59,591 nucleotides of DNA from Paenibacillus tyrphae (GTDB lineage: Bacteria; Bacillota; Bacilli; Paenibacillales; NBRC-103111), in NCBI RefSeq assembly GCF_027925525.1, contig NZ_BSDJ01000043.1:1-59591 (forward strand). Reading direction: 5' to 3'. The position numbers and the translations under genes are program-made. A model generated the notes under the pieces. That model searched no databases. It was not told the DNA's origin and was given only the letters and a program-made list of their open reading frames with translations. Positions 23,856 to 36,500 of the stretch are shown here, one piece after another; position 1 is the stretch's first letter; each line of letters starts with the position of its first letter.

Positions 23856-24482
23856 TTACTTCTTCACCGAAGACTTTATCGAAACGAAGCTGTTTTTAGG
23901 ACCCGGAATGGAGCCTTTGATCAGAAGAACGTTGCGTTCAACGTCTACTTTCACAACTTCGAGCTTTTGAATCGTAACGGTTTCCGTACCCATGTGACCC
24001 GGCAATTTCTTACCTTTAGGAACACGGTTAGCTTGGATGGAACCCATCGAACCCGGACCGCGGTGGTAACGGGAACCGTGAGCCATCGGACCAGTAGATT
24101 GGTTATGTCTTTTGATAACGCCTTGGAATCCTTTACCCTTGGAAGTTCCTGTTACATCAACGAATTCACCTTCGGAGAATACGTCGGCTTTGATTTCTTG
24201 GCCAACTTCATACTCGGAAATCTGAACGCCGCGAAACTCCTTAACGTAGCGCTTAGGCGTTGCGCCTGCTTTTTTCGCATGGCCCAACTCAGGTTTGTTC
24301 GCGTTCTTTTCTTTCTTATCGGCAAAACCGATTTGGATGGCTTCGTAACCGTCGTTCTCCGAATCCTTCTTCTGCAGCACTGTGCAAGGACCTGCTTGGA
24401 TTACAGTTACCGGTACAACCAATCCTTCTGGCGTAAATACTTGAGTCATCCCAAGCTTTTTACCTAAGATACCTTTTGTCAT
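23856..24482 (-). CDS. rplC: 50S ribosomal protein L3
   Basis: 208 aa. L3 starts large-subunit assembly, and its central loop approaches the peptidyl transferase centre (VTGTSKGKGFQGVIKRHNQ; SRYHRGPGSMGS). Start ATG at 24482 follows GAGGTG; the three-residue longer GTG frame overlaps it. Confidence 0.98.
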   Translation of the reverse strand: MTKGILGKKLGMTQVFTPEGLVVPVTVIQAGPCTVLQKKDSENDGYEAIQIGFADKKEKNANKPELGHAKKAGATPKRYVKEFRGVQISEYEVGQEIKADVFSEGEFVDVTGTSKGKGFQGVIKRHNQSTGPMAHGSRYHRGPGSMGSIQANRVPKGKKLPGHMGTETVTIQKLEVVKVDVERNVLLIKGSIPGPKNSFVSIKSSVKK

Positions 24483-24536
24483 CGTTGACACCTCTTTTCC
24501 TCTCTTGCTTGTCGCTTATTTATCCACAACCGTATA

Positions 24537-24845
24537 TTACAGTTTGATTTCGATATCCACACCGGACGGCAGATCCAGACGCATCAGCGCATCAACGGTT
24601 TGCGGCGTCGGATTAACGATATCGATCAAACGCTTATGTGTGCGCATTTCGAATTGCTCACGCGAATCTTTGTACTTGTGAACCGCACGCAGAATCGTGA
24701 TGATTTGCTTCTCAGTTGGAAGCGGAATCGGACCAGACACTCCTGCACCGGAACGTTTGGCTGTTTCCACGATCTTCTCTGCGGATTGATCCAGCACTCT
24801 GTGATCATAAGCCTTCAAACGAATACGAATCTTTTGCTTTGCCAT
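24537..24845 (-). CDS. rpsJ: 30S ribosomal protein S10 (NusE)
   Basis: 102 aa. S10 is part of the small-subunit head and, as NusE, links NusG to the ribosome and rRNA antitermination complex. MAKQKIRIRLKAYDHRVLDQ is diagnostic. It is the first gene of the S10 operon, driven by its own promoter and a 130-nt leader. Confidence 0.99.
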   Translation of the reverse strand: MAKQKIRIRLKAYDHRVLDQSAEKIVETAKRSGAGVSGPIPLPTEKQIITILRAVHKYKDSREQFEMRTHKRLIDIVNPTPQTVDALMRLDLPSGVDIEIKL

Positions 24846-24976
24846 AGTATTCCCTCCTTCTATCGCCCAATTTAGTATCGGACATACTCCGTGAAAATCT
24901 CCTGACGCCGTCCCTATGGCAAAGGGGCCGGGTGTGTCAGCAACCTCTCACATCATCGCAACGTCACAGACCAACG
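24846..24976 (-). promoter_or_regulatory. Structured leader of the S10 operon
   Basis: The leader between the S10 promoter and rpsJ has a clear hairpin: CTGAC (opposite 24936-24940) pairs with GTCAG (opposite 24902-24906), enclosing CCG/CGG and CCC/GGG pairs. GTTGCTGACACACCCGGCC is of a type I recall before S10 operons in Bacillales. Regulatory function is inferred only. Confidence 0.5.
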
Positions 24977-24982
24977 TTCACT

Positions 24983-25011
24983 ATTATATTAAATGCGGAA
25001 CCAAAAAGCAA
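24983..25011 (-). promoter_or_regulatory. Promoter of the S10-spc-alpha operon
   Basis: On the minus strand TTGCTT (25006-25011) and TATAAT (24983-24988) are 17 bp apart, with an A/T-rich stretch upstream. It starts the ribosomal superoperon just after the tuf terminator. Confidence 0.85.
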
Positions 25012-25035
25012 GAAAAAATTCGACATTTGCCTAAA

Positions 25036-25071
25036 AAAATTAAAAACCCTTCATCTCATAGAGATGAAGGG
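25036..25071 (-). terminator. Terminator after tuf
   Basis: An 11-bp perfect stem (25061-25071 with 25047-25057) and a 3-nt loop, followed on the minus strand by TTTTTAATTTTTTT. It separates the str operon from the S10 operon. Confidence 0.95.
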
Positions 25072-25090
25072 CAAAGTCCGGAGACTAAAA

Positions 25091-26281
25091 TTACTTCGTG
25101 ATGGAAGCAACGGCACCGGCACCAACGGTACGGCCGCCTTCGCGGATAGCGAAGCGAGTACCTTCTTCGATAGCGATCGGAGCGATCAGCTCAACCGTTA
25201 CCGTGATGTTGTCGCCAGGCATAACCATCTCTGTGCCTTCCGGCAGGTTGATGATACCCGTAACATCCGTTGTACGGAAGTAGAATTGCGGACGGTAGCC
25301 AGTGAAGAACGGCTTATGACGTCCACCCTCTTCTTTAGTCAAAACGTAGATTTGAGCGGAGAAGTTCGTGTGCGGTTTAACCGAACCCGGTTTAGCCAAA
25401 ACTTGTCCACGCTCGATGTCTTTACGGTCTACACCGCGAAGCAGTGCGCCGATGTTGTCGCCCGCTTGAGCGGAATCCAGAAGCTTACGGAACATTTCTA
25501 CGCCCGTAACAACGGATTTGCGAGTTTCTTCAACCAGACCGATGATTTCGATCTCGTCGCCGACTTTAACTACACCGCGCTCTACACGACCTGTAGCAAC
25601 GGTACCACGACCAGTGATCGTGAACACGTCCTCTACCGGCATCAAGAAAGGCTTGTCAGTGTCGCGCTCAGGCGTCGGGATGTAGGAATCGATGTGCTCG
25701 AACAGCTCAACGATTTTGTCAGCCCAAGGACCGTCTGGGTTTTGCAGTGCTTCACGAGCTGCGCCGCGAACGATCGGAGTGTCGTCGCCCGGGAACTCGT
25801 ACTCGTTGAGCAGGTCGCGAACTTCCATTTCAACCAGTTCAAGAAGCTCTTCGTCTTCAACCATGTCGCATTTGTTGAGGAATACGACGATGTAAGGTAC
25901 GCCTACCTGACGGGACAACAGGATGTGCTCGCGAGTTTGCGGCATTGGGCCGTCAGCTGCGGATACAACCAGGATTGCGCCGTCCATTTGAGCTGCGCCA
26001 GTGATCATGTTTTTAACGTAGTCGGCGTGGCCTGGGCAGTCAACGTGTGCGTAGTGACGGTTAGGAGTTTCATATTCAACGTGCGCAGTGGAGATCGTGA
26101 TACCGCGCTCGCGCTCTTCCGGAGCTTTGTCGATTTGGTCGAATGCTACAGCAGCACCGCCGTATTTTTTGGACAATACTGTAGTGATTGCCGCTGTCAA
26201 AGTTGTTTTACCATGGTCAACGTGACCGATGGTACCAATGTTAACGTGCGGTTTATTACGCTCAAATTTCGCTTTTGCCAT
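25091..26281 (-). CDS. tuf: Elongation factor Tu
   Basis: 396 aa GTPase that delivers aminoacyl-tRNA to the ribosome. The G domain (1-200) has GHVDHGKTT (P-loop), DCPGHADYVKNM (switch II) and NKCD. Domains 2 and 3 follow. The kirromycin-site residues appear ordinary. It is the last gene of the str operon, 33 bp after fusA. Confidence 0.99.
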   Translation of the reverse strand: MAKAKFERNKPHVNIGTIGHVDHGKTTLTAAITTVLSKKYGGAAVAFDQIDKAPEERERGITISTAHVEYETPNRHYAHVDCPGHADYVKNMITGAAQMDGAILVVSAADGPMPQTREHILLSRQVGVPYIVVFLNKCDMVEDEELLELVEMEVRDLLNEYEFPGDDTPIVRGAAREALQNPDGPWADKIVELFEHIDSYIPTPERDTDKPFLMPVEDVFTITGRGTVATGRVERGVVKVGDEIEIIGLVEETRKSVVTGVEMFRKLLDSAQAGDNIGALLRGVDRKDIERGQVLAKPGSVKPHTNFSAQIYVLTKEEGGRHKPFFTGYRPQFYFRTTDVTGIINLPEGTEMVMPGDNITVTVELIAPIAIEEGTRFAIREGGRTVGAGAVASITK

Positions 26282-26314
26282 GAGTAGATTGCCTCCTTAA
26301 ATAATCTAAATATA

Positions 26315-28390
<2,076 letters not shown>

Positions 28391-28425
28391 CAGGTTGTCT
28401 CCTTCCTATTGATAGGAATAAAATT

Positions 28426-28896
28426 TTACCAACGATAGTGAGCGAATGCTCTGTTGGCTTCAGCCATTTTGTGCGTATCTTCACGTTTTTTAACAGAAGC
28501 GCCCGTGTTGTTGCTTGCATCGATGATCTCTTGCGCCAATCTTTCTTCCATCGTCTTCTCACCGCGCAGGCGGGAGTAGTTGACGAGCCAGCGAAGTCCG
28601 AGCGTCGTGCGACGTTCAGGTCTAACTTCAATCGGTACTTGGTAGTTAGCTCCCCCCACACGGCGGGCTTTGACTTCGAGAACAGGCATAATGTTTTTGA
28701 TGGCTTGTTCGAAAACTTCCATCGGCTCTTTACCTGTACGCTCTTGGATCAGATTGAAAGCATTGTAAAGCAGCTGTTGAGCTACTCCTCTTTTACCATC
28801 AATCATGATGCGGTTGATCAAACGGGTAACAAGCTTGCTGTTATACACCGGATCTGGCAATACGTCTCTGCGAGTAACTGGACCTTTACGAGGCAT
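28426..28896 (-). CDS. rpsG: 30S ribosomal protein S7
   Basis: 156 aa. S7 nucleates assembly of the 3' domain of 16S rRNA and contacts E-site tRNA. MPRKGPVTRRDVLPDPVYNS is diagnostic. AAAGGGGG lies 6-7 nt upstream. It is 42 bp after rpsL. Confidence 0.99.
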   Translation of the reverse strand: MPRKGPVTRRDVLPDPVYNSKLVTRLINRIMIDGKRGVAQQLLYNAFNLIQERTGKEPMEVFEQAIKNIMPVLEVKARRVGGANYQVPIEVRPERRTTLGLRWLVNYSRLRGEKTMEERLAQEIIDASNNTGASVKKREDTHKMAEANRAFAHYRW

Positions 28897-28938
28897 AGTT
28901 ATCCCCCTTTCTCAAAAAGTTCATTAGATTCCTACTCA

Positions 28939-29358
28939 TTATTTCTTCACTTTCGGGCGTTTCGCGCCGTACTTGGAACGAGCTTGTTTACGGTTGTTCA
29001 CGCCTGCAGTATCAAGCGCACCGCGAACGATATGGTAACGTACCCCCGGAAGGTCTTTTACCCGACCTCCGCGGATCAGCACCACGCTGTGCTCTTGCAG
29101 GTTGTGTCCGATACCCGGGATGTAAGCTGTAACCTCGACACGGTTGGTCAAACGAACACGCGCATATTTACGAAGTGCGGAGTTCGGTTTCTTCGGCGTC
29201 ATCGTACCTACACGAGTACACACACCGCGTTTTTGAGGGGAGCTCAGATCCGTTGCTTCTCTTTTCAGAGCGTTGAAGCCTCTTTGAAGAGCAGGGGATT
29301 TGGATTTTACAACTTTAGCTTGACGTCCTTTACGAACGAGCTGGTTAATTGTTGGCAT
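28939..29358 (-). CDS. rpsL: 30S ribosomal protein S12
   Basis: 139 aa. S12 is part of the decoding centre. The start MPTINQLVRKGRQ is at 29358 with GGAGGTGG upstream; a 44-residue longer frame is rejected. The streptomycin-resistance positions in PKKPNSALRK and GGRVKDLPGV have the wild-type lysines. Confidence 0.98.
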   Translation of the reverse strand: MPTINQLVRKGRQAKVVKSKSPALQRGFNALKREATDLSSPQKRGVCTRVGTMTPKKPNSALRKYARVRLTNRVEVTAYIPGIGHNLQEHSVVLIRGGRVKDLPGVRYHIVRGALDTAGVNNRKQARSKYGAKRPKVKK

Positions 29359-29482
29359 ATTGGCCACCTCCTTCATCGTAATTGATGTTGCAATTTTCAA
29401 GCCCACAGATCCAGGCGAGTCGTAAATGAACAAAGGAAAAGTTTTTGCCTTCGATCCATCGCTGTTTCTCAGACAAAAACGT

Positions 29483-29734
29483 CTATTCATTCACCACCGC
29501 AGCCACAGCTGCGCCTACATCGATTCCACACGCTTTACCTAACATTTTCATGGAGTCCACGTATGTCACTTTAACCCCGCATTTCTTGCAGAGGTTAACT
29601 ATTTTTATCGTAATTCGCGGATCTGCATCTTTCGCAATGAACACTTCCGTGGCTTGGCTTTGCTCCACCGTCTTCATCGCTTGCTTCGTGCCGATAGTCA
29701 GTTTCGCAGCCTGCTTCACTCTATCATAAGACAT
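29483..29734 (-). CDS. rplGB: L7Ae-family ribosomal protein (YbxF-like)
   Basis: 83 aa K-turn-binding protein of the L7Ae/L30e family, with the fold core QSQATEVFIAKDADPRITIKIVNLCKKCGV. In Bacillus this gene precedes rpsL and the product is thought to associate with the ribosome. The ATG at 29734 has GGAGGGG 9 nt upstream; a 16-residue longer frame is not supported. It is the first gene of the str operon here. Confidence 0.93.
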   Translation of the reverse strand: MSYDRVKQAAKLTIGTKQAMKTVEQSQATEVFIAKDADPRITIKIVNLCKKCGVKVTYVDSMKMLGKACGIDVGAAVAAVVNE

Positions 29735-29788
29735 GTGACAACCCCTCCAAGGGACAGGTGACGAGCCTCTAAAATGGCACACTTTGAT

Positions 29789-29817
29789 ATATTAGCACTT
29801 CAATTATACCCTGTCAA
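29789..29817 (-). promoter_or_regulatory. Promoter of the str operon
   Basis: On the minus strand TTGACA (29812-29817) and TAATAT (29789-29794) are 17 bp apart. It lies directly after the rpoC terminator and 55 bp before rplGB, so the str operon can be expressed apart from rpoBC. Confidence 0.85.
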
Positions 29818-29872
29818 GAATAAAGACTTGCCTTTAAACAAGATTTTTCAATCCAAATTTTAAAGGCAAGTC
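29818..29872 (-). terminator. Terminator of rpoBC
   Basis: A 14-bp perfect stem (29859-29872 with 29825-29838) with a 20-nt loop starts 11 bp after the rpoC stop. A modest T-rich run (TCTTTATTCTT) follows in the minus direction, so termination may be incomplete. It abuts the str promoter. Confidence 0.75.
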
Positions 29873-29883
29873 TATGACATGCT

Positions 29884-32800
29884 CTATTCTACCGTTACGG
29901 CTTCCGCCTCGGTCATTTCTTCATCCAGCGGAACGGCATTCGGGTCGGTGATACGGATGTTGCGGTATCTCGACATTCCCGTACCGGCCGGAATCAGCTT
30001 CCCGATGATGACATTCTCTTTCAGGCCGAGCAATTGGTCGACTTTTCCTTTGATCGCCGCATCGGTAAGAACTCGGGTGGTTTCTTGGAACGATGCCGCA
30101 GACAGGAACGAATCGGTTTCCAGCGACGCTTTGGTGATCCCGAGGAGCACCGGCTTCGCTACCGCAGGTTCTTCGCCCGCGAAGAGAGCCACTTTGTTCG
30201 CTTCCTCGTATTCGTGGATATCCACGAACGAGCCTGGAAGCAGCGTCGTATTACCCGCATCGACGATACGGATTTTACGCAGCATCTGGCGGATCATAAC
30301 CTCAACGTGCTTGTCGTTGATTTCTACCCCTTGGTTCCGGTATACGCGCTGAACCTCTTGCAAAATATAGTTCTGCACGCCGCGGATCCCTTTGATGCGC
30401 AGCATTTCTTTCGGGTCGATCGAACCCTCGGTCAGCTCGTCGCCAGCCTCTACGGTCTGGTTGACGGAGACCCGGATACGGGAACCGTAAGAGATGGAGT
30501 ACACCTTGGATTCCGCTTCGCCTTGAACCTCGATCTCCCGGCGGTCTTTGGCTTCGCGAATTTCTTTTACCACGCCGTCGATCTCGGAAATCGTCGCTTG
30601 CCCTTTCGGATTCCGCGCTTCGAAAAGCTCCTGAATCCGCGGCAAACCTTGGGTAATATCGTCGCCCGCAACGCCCCCGGTATGGAACGTACGCATCGTC
30701 AGCTGCGTTCCCGGTTCCCCGATGGATTGCGCCGCGATAATACCTACGGCTTCACCGATCTCAACATGTTGGCCTGTAGCCAAGTTACGTCCGTAACATT
30801 TTTTACATACGCCGTGTCTGGAGCGGCAGCTGAGTACGGAACGAATCTGTACCTTTTCAATGCCGGCTTCAATAATCCGGTCGGCTTTCCCAGCTTCAAT
30901 GAGATCGTTACGGGAAACAATAACTTCACCGGTCTGCGGATCGCGGATCGTTTCAAAGGAATAACGGCCTTCGATCCGATCGTACAGATCTTCGATAACC
31001 TCTTTACCGTCTTGAATGCGGCTGACCAAGAAGCCTTTGTCCGTACCGCAATCCTCATCGCGTACGATGACGTCCTGCGCCACGTCGACAAGACGACGGG
31101 TCAAGTAACCGGAGTCGGCGGTACGAAGCGCCGTATCGGCCAAACCTTTCCGCGCACCGTGCGTGGAGATAAAGTACTCCAAGACCGTCAGGCCTTCGCG
31201 GAAGTTCGATTTGATCGGCAATTCGTAGATCCGGCCTGTCGGCGTCGCCATCAGACCGCGCATCCCGCCAAGCTGGGTGATCTGCGATTTGTTACCGCGC
31301 GCCTTGGACTCGACCATCATGTTGATGGAGTTGTATTTATCAAGCGACTTCATCAAAATGTCGGTAATTTCATCCTTCGCCTTACTCCAGATCGCAATGA
31401 CGCGTTCATACCGCTCGTCGTCCGTAATCAAGCCGCGGCGGTATTGGTTCGTCACGACCCGAACTTTTTCGTCGGACTCGTGAAGAATCTCGTCCTTCTC
31501 CTGTGGAACGGTAACGTCTGCCACCGCGATCGTGATCCCTGCCCGCGTGGAATAAGTAAAGCCAAGCTGCTTAATGTTATCTAGCGTAATCGATGTTTGC
31601 GTCGTATGGTACCGGCGGAAGCATTCGGCGATGATTGTACCCAGGTAGTCTTTACCTACGGCCTTCGTCTCCGGCAGCTCTTCCATCGCTTTGCGGATGT
31701 CTCCGCCTTTTTCGAATACGAAATAGTTATCTGACGCACCGTTCAACAAGTTCGCTTTGGTCGCTTCGTTGATGTACGGGAAGTCAACGGGATAAATCTC
31801 ATTAAAGATGATTTTTCCGATCGTTGTAATAAGCATGGCTTCTTGCTGCTCCGGCGTAAAGCTCGTTTTCCCAAGCGCTTTGGTCGGAATGGCTACACGG
31901 GCATGAAGCGAAGCGTCTCCGCGATGATACAGGGACACGGCTTCGGCAACGGTACGAAGAATCGTCATCGAGCCTTTCGCTTGCTTATTCTCGGTCGTCA
32001 AGTAGAAGCTGCCGAGAACCATATCCTGCGAAGGCGTAACGACAGGCTTGCCGTCTTTCGGGTTCAAGATGTTCCCTGAAGCCAGCATCAAAACGCGAGC
32101 TTCCGCTTGCGCTTCTGCGGACAGCGGCACGTGAACGGCCATCTGGTCACCGTCGAAGTCGGCGTTATAAGCCGTACATACGAGCGGATGCAGCTTGATC
32201 GCGCGCCCTTCGACCAGGATCGGCTCGAACGCCTGAATCCCGAGACGGTGAAGCGTGGGGGCGCGGTTAAGCAGGACCGGATGCTCCTTGATCACTTCTT
32301 CGAGCACGTCCCATACTTCCGGGCTGACGCGTTCCACTTTGCGCTTCGCGCTCTTGATGTTGTGTGCAAGACCTTTATTGACAAGCTCCTTCATGACGAA
32401 AGGCTTAAACAGCTCAAGCGCCATTTCTTTCGGGAGCCCGCATTGGTACATCTTCAGGCTCGGTCCTACAACGATAACGGAACGGCCGGAATAGTCAACC
32501 CGCTTACCGAGCAGGTTTTGACGGAAACGGCCTTGCTTCCCTTTCAGCATATGGCTGAGCGATTTGAGCGGCCTGTTGCCCGGACCCGTTACCGGACGGC
32601 CACGGCGACCGTTGTCGATCAAGGCGTCAACGGCTTCCTGCAGCATCCGTTTCTCGTTCTGCACGATAATGTCGGGAGCGCCCAAGTCGAGCAGTCTTTT
32701 CAGACGGTTGTTCCGGTTAATTACCCGGCGGTACAGGTCGTTCAAGTCGGAGGTCGCAAAACGTCCGCCGTCCAACTGTACCATCGGACGGAGCTCCGGA

Positions 32801-33504
32801 GGAATGACCGGCAGTACGTCCAGCACCATCCACTCCGGCATATTTTTCGAGTTACGGAAAGCTTCCATGACCTCCAACCGCTTGATTGCGCGGTTGCGGC
32901 GTTGGCCCTGTGCGGTTTTCAGCTCTTCCTTCAGCATATCGACTTCTTTCTCGATGTCGATGTCCTGCAGAAGCTTCTTCACCGCTTCGGCACCCATGCC
33001 GGCTTGGAACGCATAGCCGTACTTTTCGCGATAGCTGCGGTATTCCTTCTCCGACAGCAGCTGTTTTTTCTCCAGCGGCGTGTCTCCCGGATCCGTTACG
33101 ACATAGGATGCGAAATAGATGATCTCCTCCAGCGAACGGGGAGACATGTCAAGCGCAAGGCCCATGCGGCTCGGAATGCCTTTGAAATACCAAATATGCG
33201 AAACCGGCGCAGCCAGTTCGATATGACCCATACGCTCGCGGCGCACTTTTTGGCGAGTAACCTCTACGCCGCATCGGTCACAGACGACGCCTTTGTAACG
33301 GACGCGTTTATATTTACCGCAATGACATTCCCAGTCTTTGGTCGGCCCGAAGATTTTCTCACAGAACAAGCCTTCCTTTTCCGGCTTCAACGTTCGATAG
33401 TTGATCGTTTCCGGTTTCTTCACTTCGCCTCTGGACCACGAACGTATCTTATCGGGGGAAGCCAATCCGATTTTCATGTACTCAAAATTATTGACGTCGA
33501 TCAA
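29884..33504 (-). CDS. rpoC: RNA polymerase beta' subunit
   Basis: 1206 aa. The N-terminal zinc ribbon (CHCGKYKRVRYKGVVCDRCG, about 60-80), the catalytic Mg loop YNADFDGDQMAVH, the trigger-loop region and the second zinc site (CRSRHGVCKKC) are intact. The start is TTG at 33504 (MIDVNNFEYMKIGLASP), with AGGAGGG upstream; this matches the N-terminus of Bacillus RpoC and excludes the 19-residue longer frame. It follows rpoB by 89 bp. Confidence 0.98.
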   Translation of the reverse strand: MIDVNNFEYMKIGLASPDKIRSWSRGEVKKPETINYRTLKPEKEGLFCEKIFGPTKDWECHCGKYKRVRYKGVVCDRCGVEVTRQKVRRERMGHIELAAPVSHIWYFKGIPSRMGLALDMSPRSLEEIIYFASYVVTDPGDTPLEKKQLLSEKEYRSYREKYGYAFQAGMGAEAVKKLLQDIDIEKEVDMLKEELKTAQGQRRNRAIKRLEVMEAFRNSKNMPEWMVLDVLPVIPPELRPMVQLDGGRFATSDLNDLYRRVINRNNRLKRLLDLGAPDIIVQNEKRMLQEAVDALIDNGRRGRPVTGPGNRPLKSLSHMLKGKQGRFRQNLLGKRVDYSGRSVIVVGPSLKMYQCGLPKEMALELFKPFVMKELVNKGLAHNIKSAKRKVERVSPEVWDVLEEVIKEHPVLLNRAPTLHRLGIQAFEPILVEGRAIKLHPLVCTAYNADFDGDQMAVHVPLSAEAQAEARVLMLASGNILNPKDGKPVVTPSQDMVLGSFYLTTENKQAKGSMTILRTVAEAVSLYHRGDASLHARVAIPTKALGKTSFTPEQQEAMLITTIGKIIFNEIYPVDFPYINEATKANLLNGASDNYFVFEKGGDIRKAMEELPETKAVGKDYLGTIIAECFRRYHTTQTSITLDNIKQLGFTYSTRAGITIAVADVTVPQEKDEILHESDEKVRVVTNQYRRGLITDDERYERVIAIWSKAKDEITDILMKSLDKYNSINMMVESKARGNKSQITQLGGMRGLMATPTGRIYELPIKSNFREGLTVLEYFISTHGARKGLADTALRTADSGYLTRRLVDVAQDVIVRDEDCGTDKGFLVSRIQDGKEVIEDLYDRIEGRYSFETIRDPQTGEVIVSRNDLIEAGKADRIIEAGIEKVQIRSVLSCRSRHGVCKKCYGRNLATGQHVEIGEAVGIIAAQSIGEPGTQLTMRTFHTGGVAGDDITQGLPRIQELFEARNPKGQATISEIDGVVKEIREAKDRREIEVQGEAESKVYSISYGSRIRVSVNQTVEAGDELTEGSIDPKEMLRIKGIRGVQNYILQEVQRVYRNQGVEINDKHVEVMIRQMLRKIRIVDAGNTTLLPGSFVDIHEYEEANKVALFAGEEPAVAKPVLLGITKASLETDSFLSAASFQETTRVLTDAAIKGKVDQLLGLKENVIIGKLIPAGTGMSRYRNIRITDPNAVPLDEEMTEAEAVTVE

Positions 33505-33593
33505 GGAGCAACCCTCCTCCATGTTTTGTGCAGCAAAATCTGTGTGCGGGCATATGCCCATGACTTACGTCCGTAAAGCATTCCATCACAGCC

Positions 33594-36500
33594 TTACTCT
33601 ACACCTAGCTCCGCGCCTTCGAGATTCAGGTTCAGCTTGTCGCTGGTCACCTCATCCTCATCGTCCATTTCCTTCATTTCGATCTCTTCTTCGTTCTCAG
33701 ACAAGATTTTCACATCCATACCCAAGCTTTGAAGCTCTTTGATCAATACTTTGAAGGATTCCGGAACGCCTGGCTCCGGAACGTTCTCGCCCTTGACGAT
33801 CGATTCGTACGTCTTCACGCGGCCGACGACATCGTCGGACTTGACCGTCAAGATTTCCTGCAGCGTATAAGCTGCGCCGTACGCCTCAAGCGCCCAAACC
33901 TCCATCTCCCCGAAGCGCTGACCGCCGAACTGCGCTTTACCACCGAGCGGCTGCTGCGTAACGAGTGAGTATGGTCCTGTGGAACGGGCATGGATTTTAT
34001 CGTCAACCATGTGCGCCAGCTTGATCATGTACATGACGCCAACGGTAACTTCACGTTCAAACGGGTCTCCCGTCCGGCCGTCATACAGCATCGTTTTACC
34101 GTTGCGCTGCATACCGGCTTCTTCCATCGTATCGAAAACGTCGTATTCCCGGGCGCCGTCGAATACCGGCGTAGCTGTGTGAATACCGAGATATTTCGCA
34201 GCCATCCCCAAGTGAACTTCCAGCACCTGTCCGATGTTCATCCGGGAAGGAACCCCCAGCGGGTTCAATACGACTTCAACCGGCGTCCCGTCCGGCATGA
34301 ACGGCATGTCCTCTTCCGGCAAAATGCGCGCGATAACCCCTTTGTTACCGTGACGTCCCGCCATTTTGTCGCCTTCGGAAATTTTCCGTTTTTGGGCAAT
34401 ATAGACGCGTACCAATTGATTGACGCCTGGAGGAAGCTCGTCGCCATTCTCGCGAGTGAACACCTTCACGTCGACTACGATTCCGTCCGTACCGTGAGGC
34501 ACGCGAAGCGAAGTGTCGCGGACTTCGCGGGCTTTCTCCCCGAAGATCGCGTGCAGAAGACGCTCTTCGGCCGTAAGCTCGGTTACCCCTTTAGGCGTAA
34601 CTTTTCCGACCAGAATGTCGCCGGCGGCGATTTCCGCACCGACGCGGATAATGCCGCGTTCGTCCAAGTTCTTCAGCGCGTCTTCGCCCACGTTCGGAAT
34701 ATCGCGGGTGATTTCTTCCGGTCCGAGCTTGGTGTCACGCGCTTCGGATTCGTATTCTTCAATGTGAATGGAAGTATAGACGTCTTCCTTCACTAATTTT
34801 TCGCTAAGCAGAATCGCATCCTCGTAGTTGTAGCCTTCCCAAGTCATGAAAGCAACGACGACGTTGCGGCCAAGCGCCAGCTCACCCTGCTCGGTCGAAG
34901 GACCGTCGGCCAAAATGTCGCCGACGCGAACCTGTTCGCCCTTATGGCAAATCGGACGCTGGTTGATGCAAGTCCCTTGGTTGGAACGCAAAAACTTGTG
35001 CAGCTTATGCTTGATAATGTCTCCGTTGACCAAGCGGCCATCCACCATCTCTTGGCGACGTACCCAGATCTCGTTAGCCGAAACTCGTTCGACGATGCCG
35101 TTCACTTTGGAAACGATACATACGCCGGAATCTTTGGCCGATTTGTGCTCCATCCCCGTACCGACAAGCGGCGACTTCGGAATAAGAAGCGGTACCGCCT
35201 GACGTTGCATGTTCGAACCCATCAGGGCGCGGTTGGAGTCGTCATTTTCAAGGAACGGAATCAATGCCGTCGCCACGGACACGACCTGTTTCGGAGAAAC
35301 GTCCATGTAATCGACGCGGTCTTTAGGCAAGGTCAAAATATCGTCTTTGTAACGCACGATGACGGAGTCGTTGGCAAACTTGCCATCCTCGGTCAGTTCG
35401 GCGTTCGCCTGTGCGACAACATAGTTGTCCTCTTCATCGGCTGTCAAATAGGCGATTTCATCCGTCACCATACCCGTATTCGGGTCGACGCGCCGATACG
35501 GAGCTTCGATAAAGCCGAACTCATTGACACGCGCAAAGGTCGACAAGGAGTTGATCAACCCGATGTTCGGTCCCTCAGGCGTCTCGATCGGACACATCCG
35601 GCCATAGTGAGAGTGGTGAACGTCCCGGACTTCAAAACCTGCGCGCTCCCGCGTCAAACCGCCGGGTCCTAATGCGGACAAACGACGTTTGTGCGTAAGC
35701 TCGGCAAGCGGGTTCGTTTGGTCCATGAACTGCGAAAGCTGGGAGCTTCCGAAAAACTCTTTGATGGACGCAATGACCGGACGAATGTTGATCAGCTGCT
35801 GCGGAGTGATGGTGTTCACGTCTTGAATCGACATCCGCTCGCGCACAACGCGCTCCATACGGGACAAACCGATCCGGAACTGGTTCTGCAGAAGCTCGCC
35901 GACGGAGCGCAGACGACGGTTCCCCAAGTGGTCGATGTCGTCCGTGCTGCCAATACCGTGCAGCAGGTTAATGAAATAGTTAATGGATGAGATAATATCG
36001 GCCGGGGTAATGTTTTTGACCGTTTTATCGATCTTGCCGTTGGCAATAACCTTAACGACCTTCCCATCCTCAAGCGGAGAATATACGCTGACGCACTGCA
36101 GCGGAATTTTATCCGACTCGGTCACACCGTTGATTACGCTGTATTCCGTAAAGCCGACGCTTTCTTCCAGATAAGGAATGATCGTGTCGAGCAGACGGCG
36201 GTCGAGCAACTGGCCGGCCTCGGCAACGATTTCTCCGGTATTCGTATCAACAAGCGTCTCTGCCAGCCGCTGATTGAACAGACGGTTTTTGATGTGCAGC
36301 TTCTTGTTGATTTTGTACCGGCCGACGTTAGCCAGATCGTACCGCTTCGGATCGAAAAAGCGCGCAACAAGCAAGCTTCTCGCGTTATCCAACGTAGGCG
36401 GCTCGCCCGGACGCAGACGCTCGTAGATTTCGATCAAGGCCTTGTCCGTCGAATCGGTATTATCCTTGTCCAGCGTGTTGCGGATATACTCGTTGTCGCC

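Noticed and set aside
23232..26287. Long plus-strand frames opposite rplD/rplC and tuf (411 and 451 codons)
   Set aside because: Same reason: they mirror real, strongly conserved genes, cross gene boundaries without start signals and look like no protein family.
29040..29200. Streptomycin-resistance changes in rpsL
   Set aside because: Both key lysines (in PKKPNS and GGRVKDL) are present.
30034..31584. A 516-codon frame opposite rpoC
   Set aside because: Shadow of rpoC codon bias; no domain, no start signal.
35600..35800. Rifampicin-resistance changes in rpoB
   Set aside because: The residues of the rifampicin region are those of sensitive Bacillus RpoB as far as I can recall.
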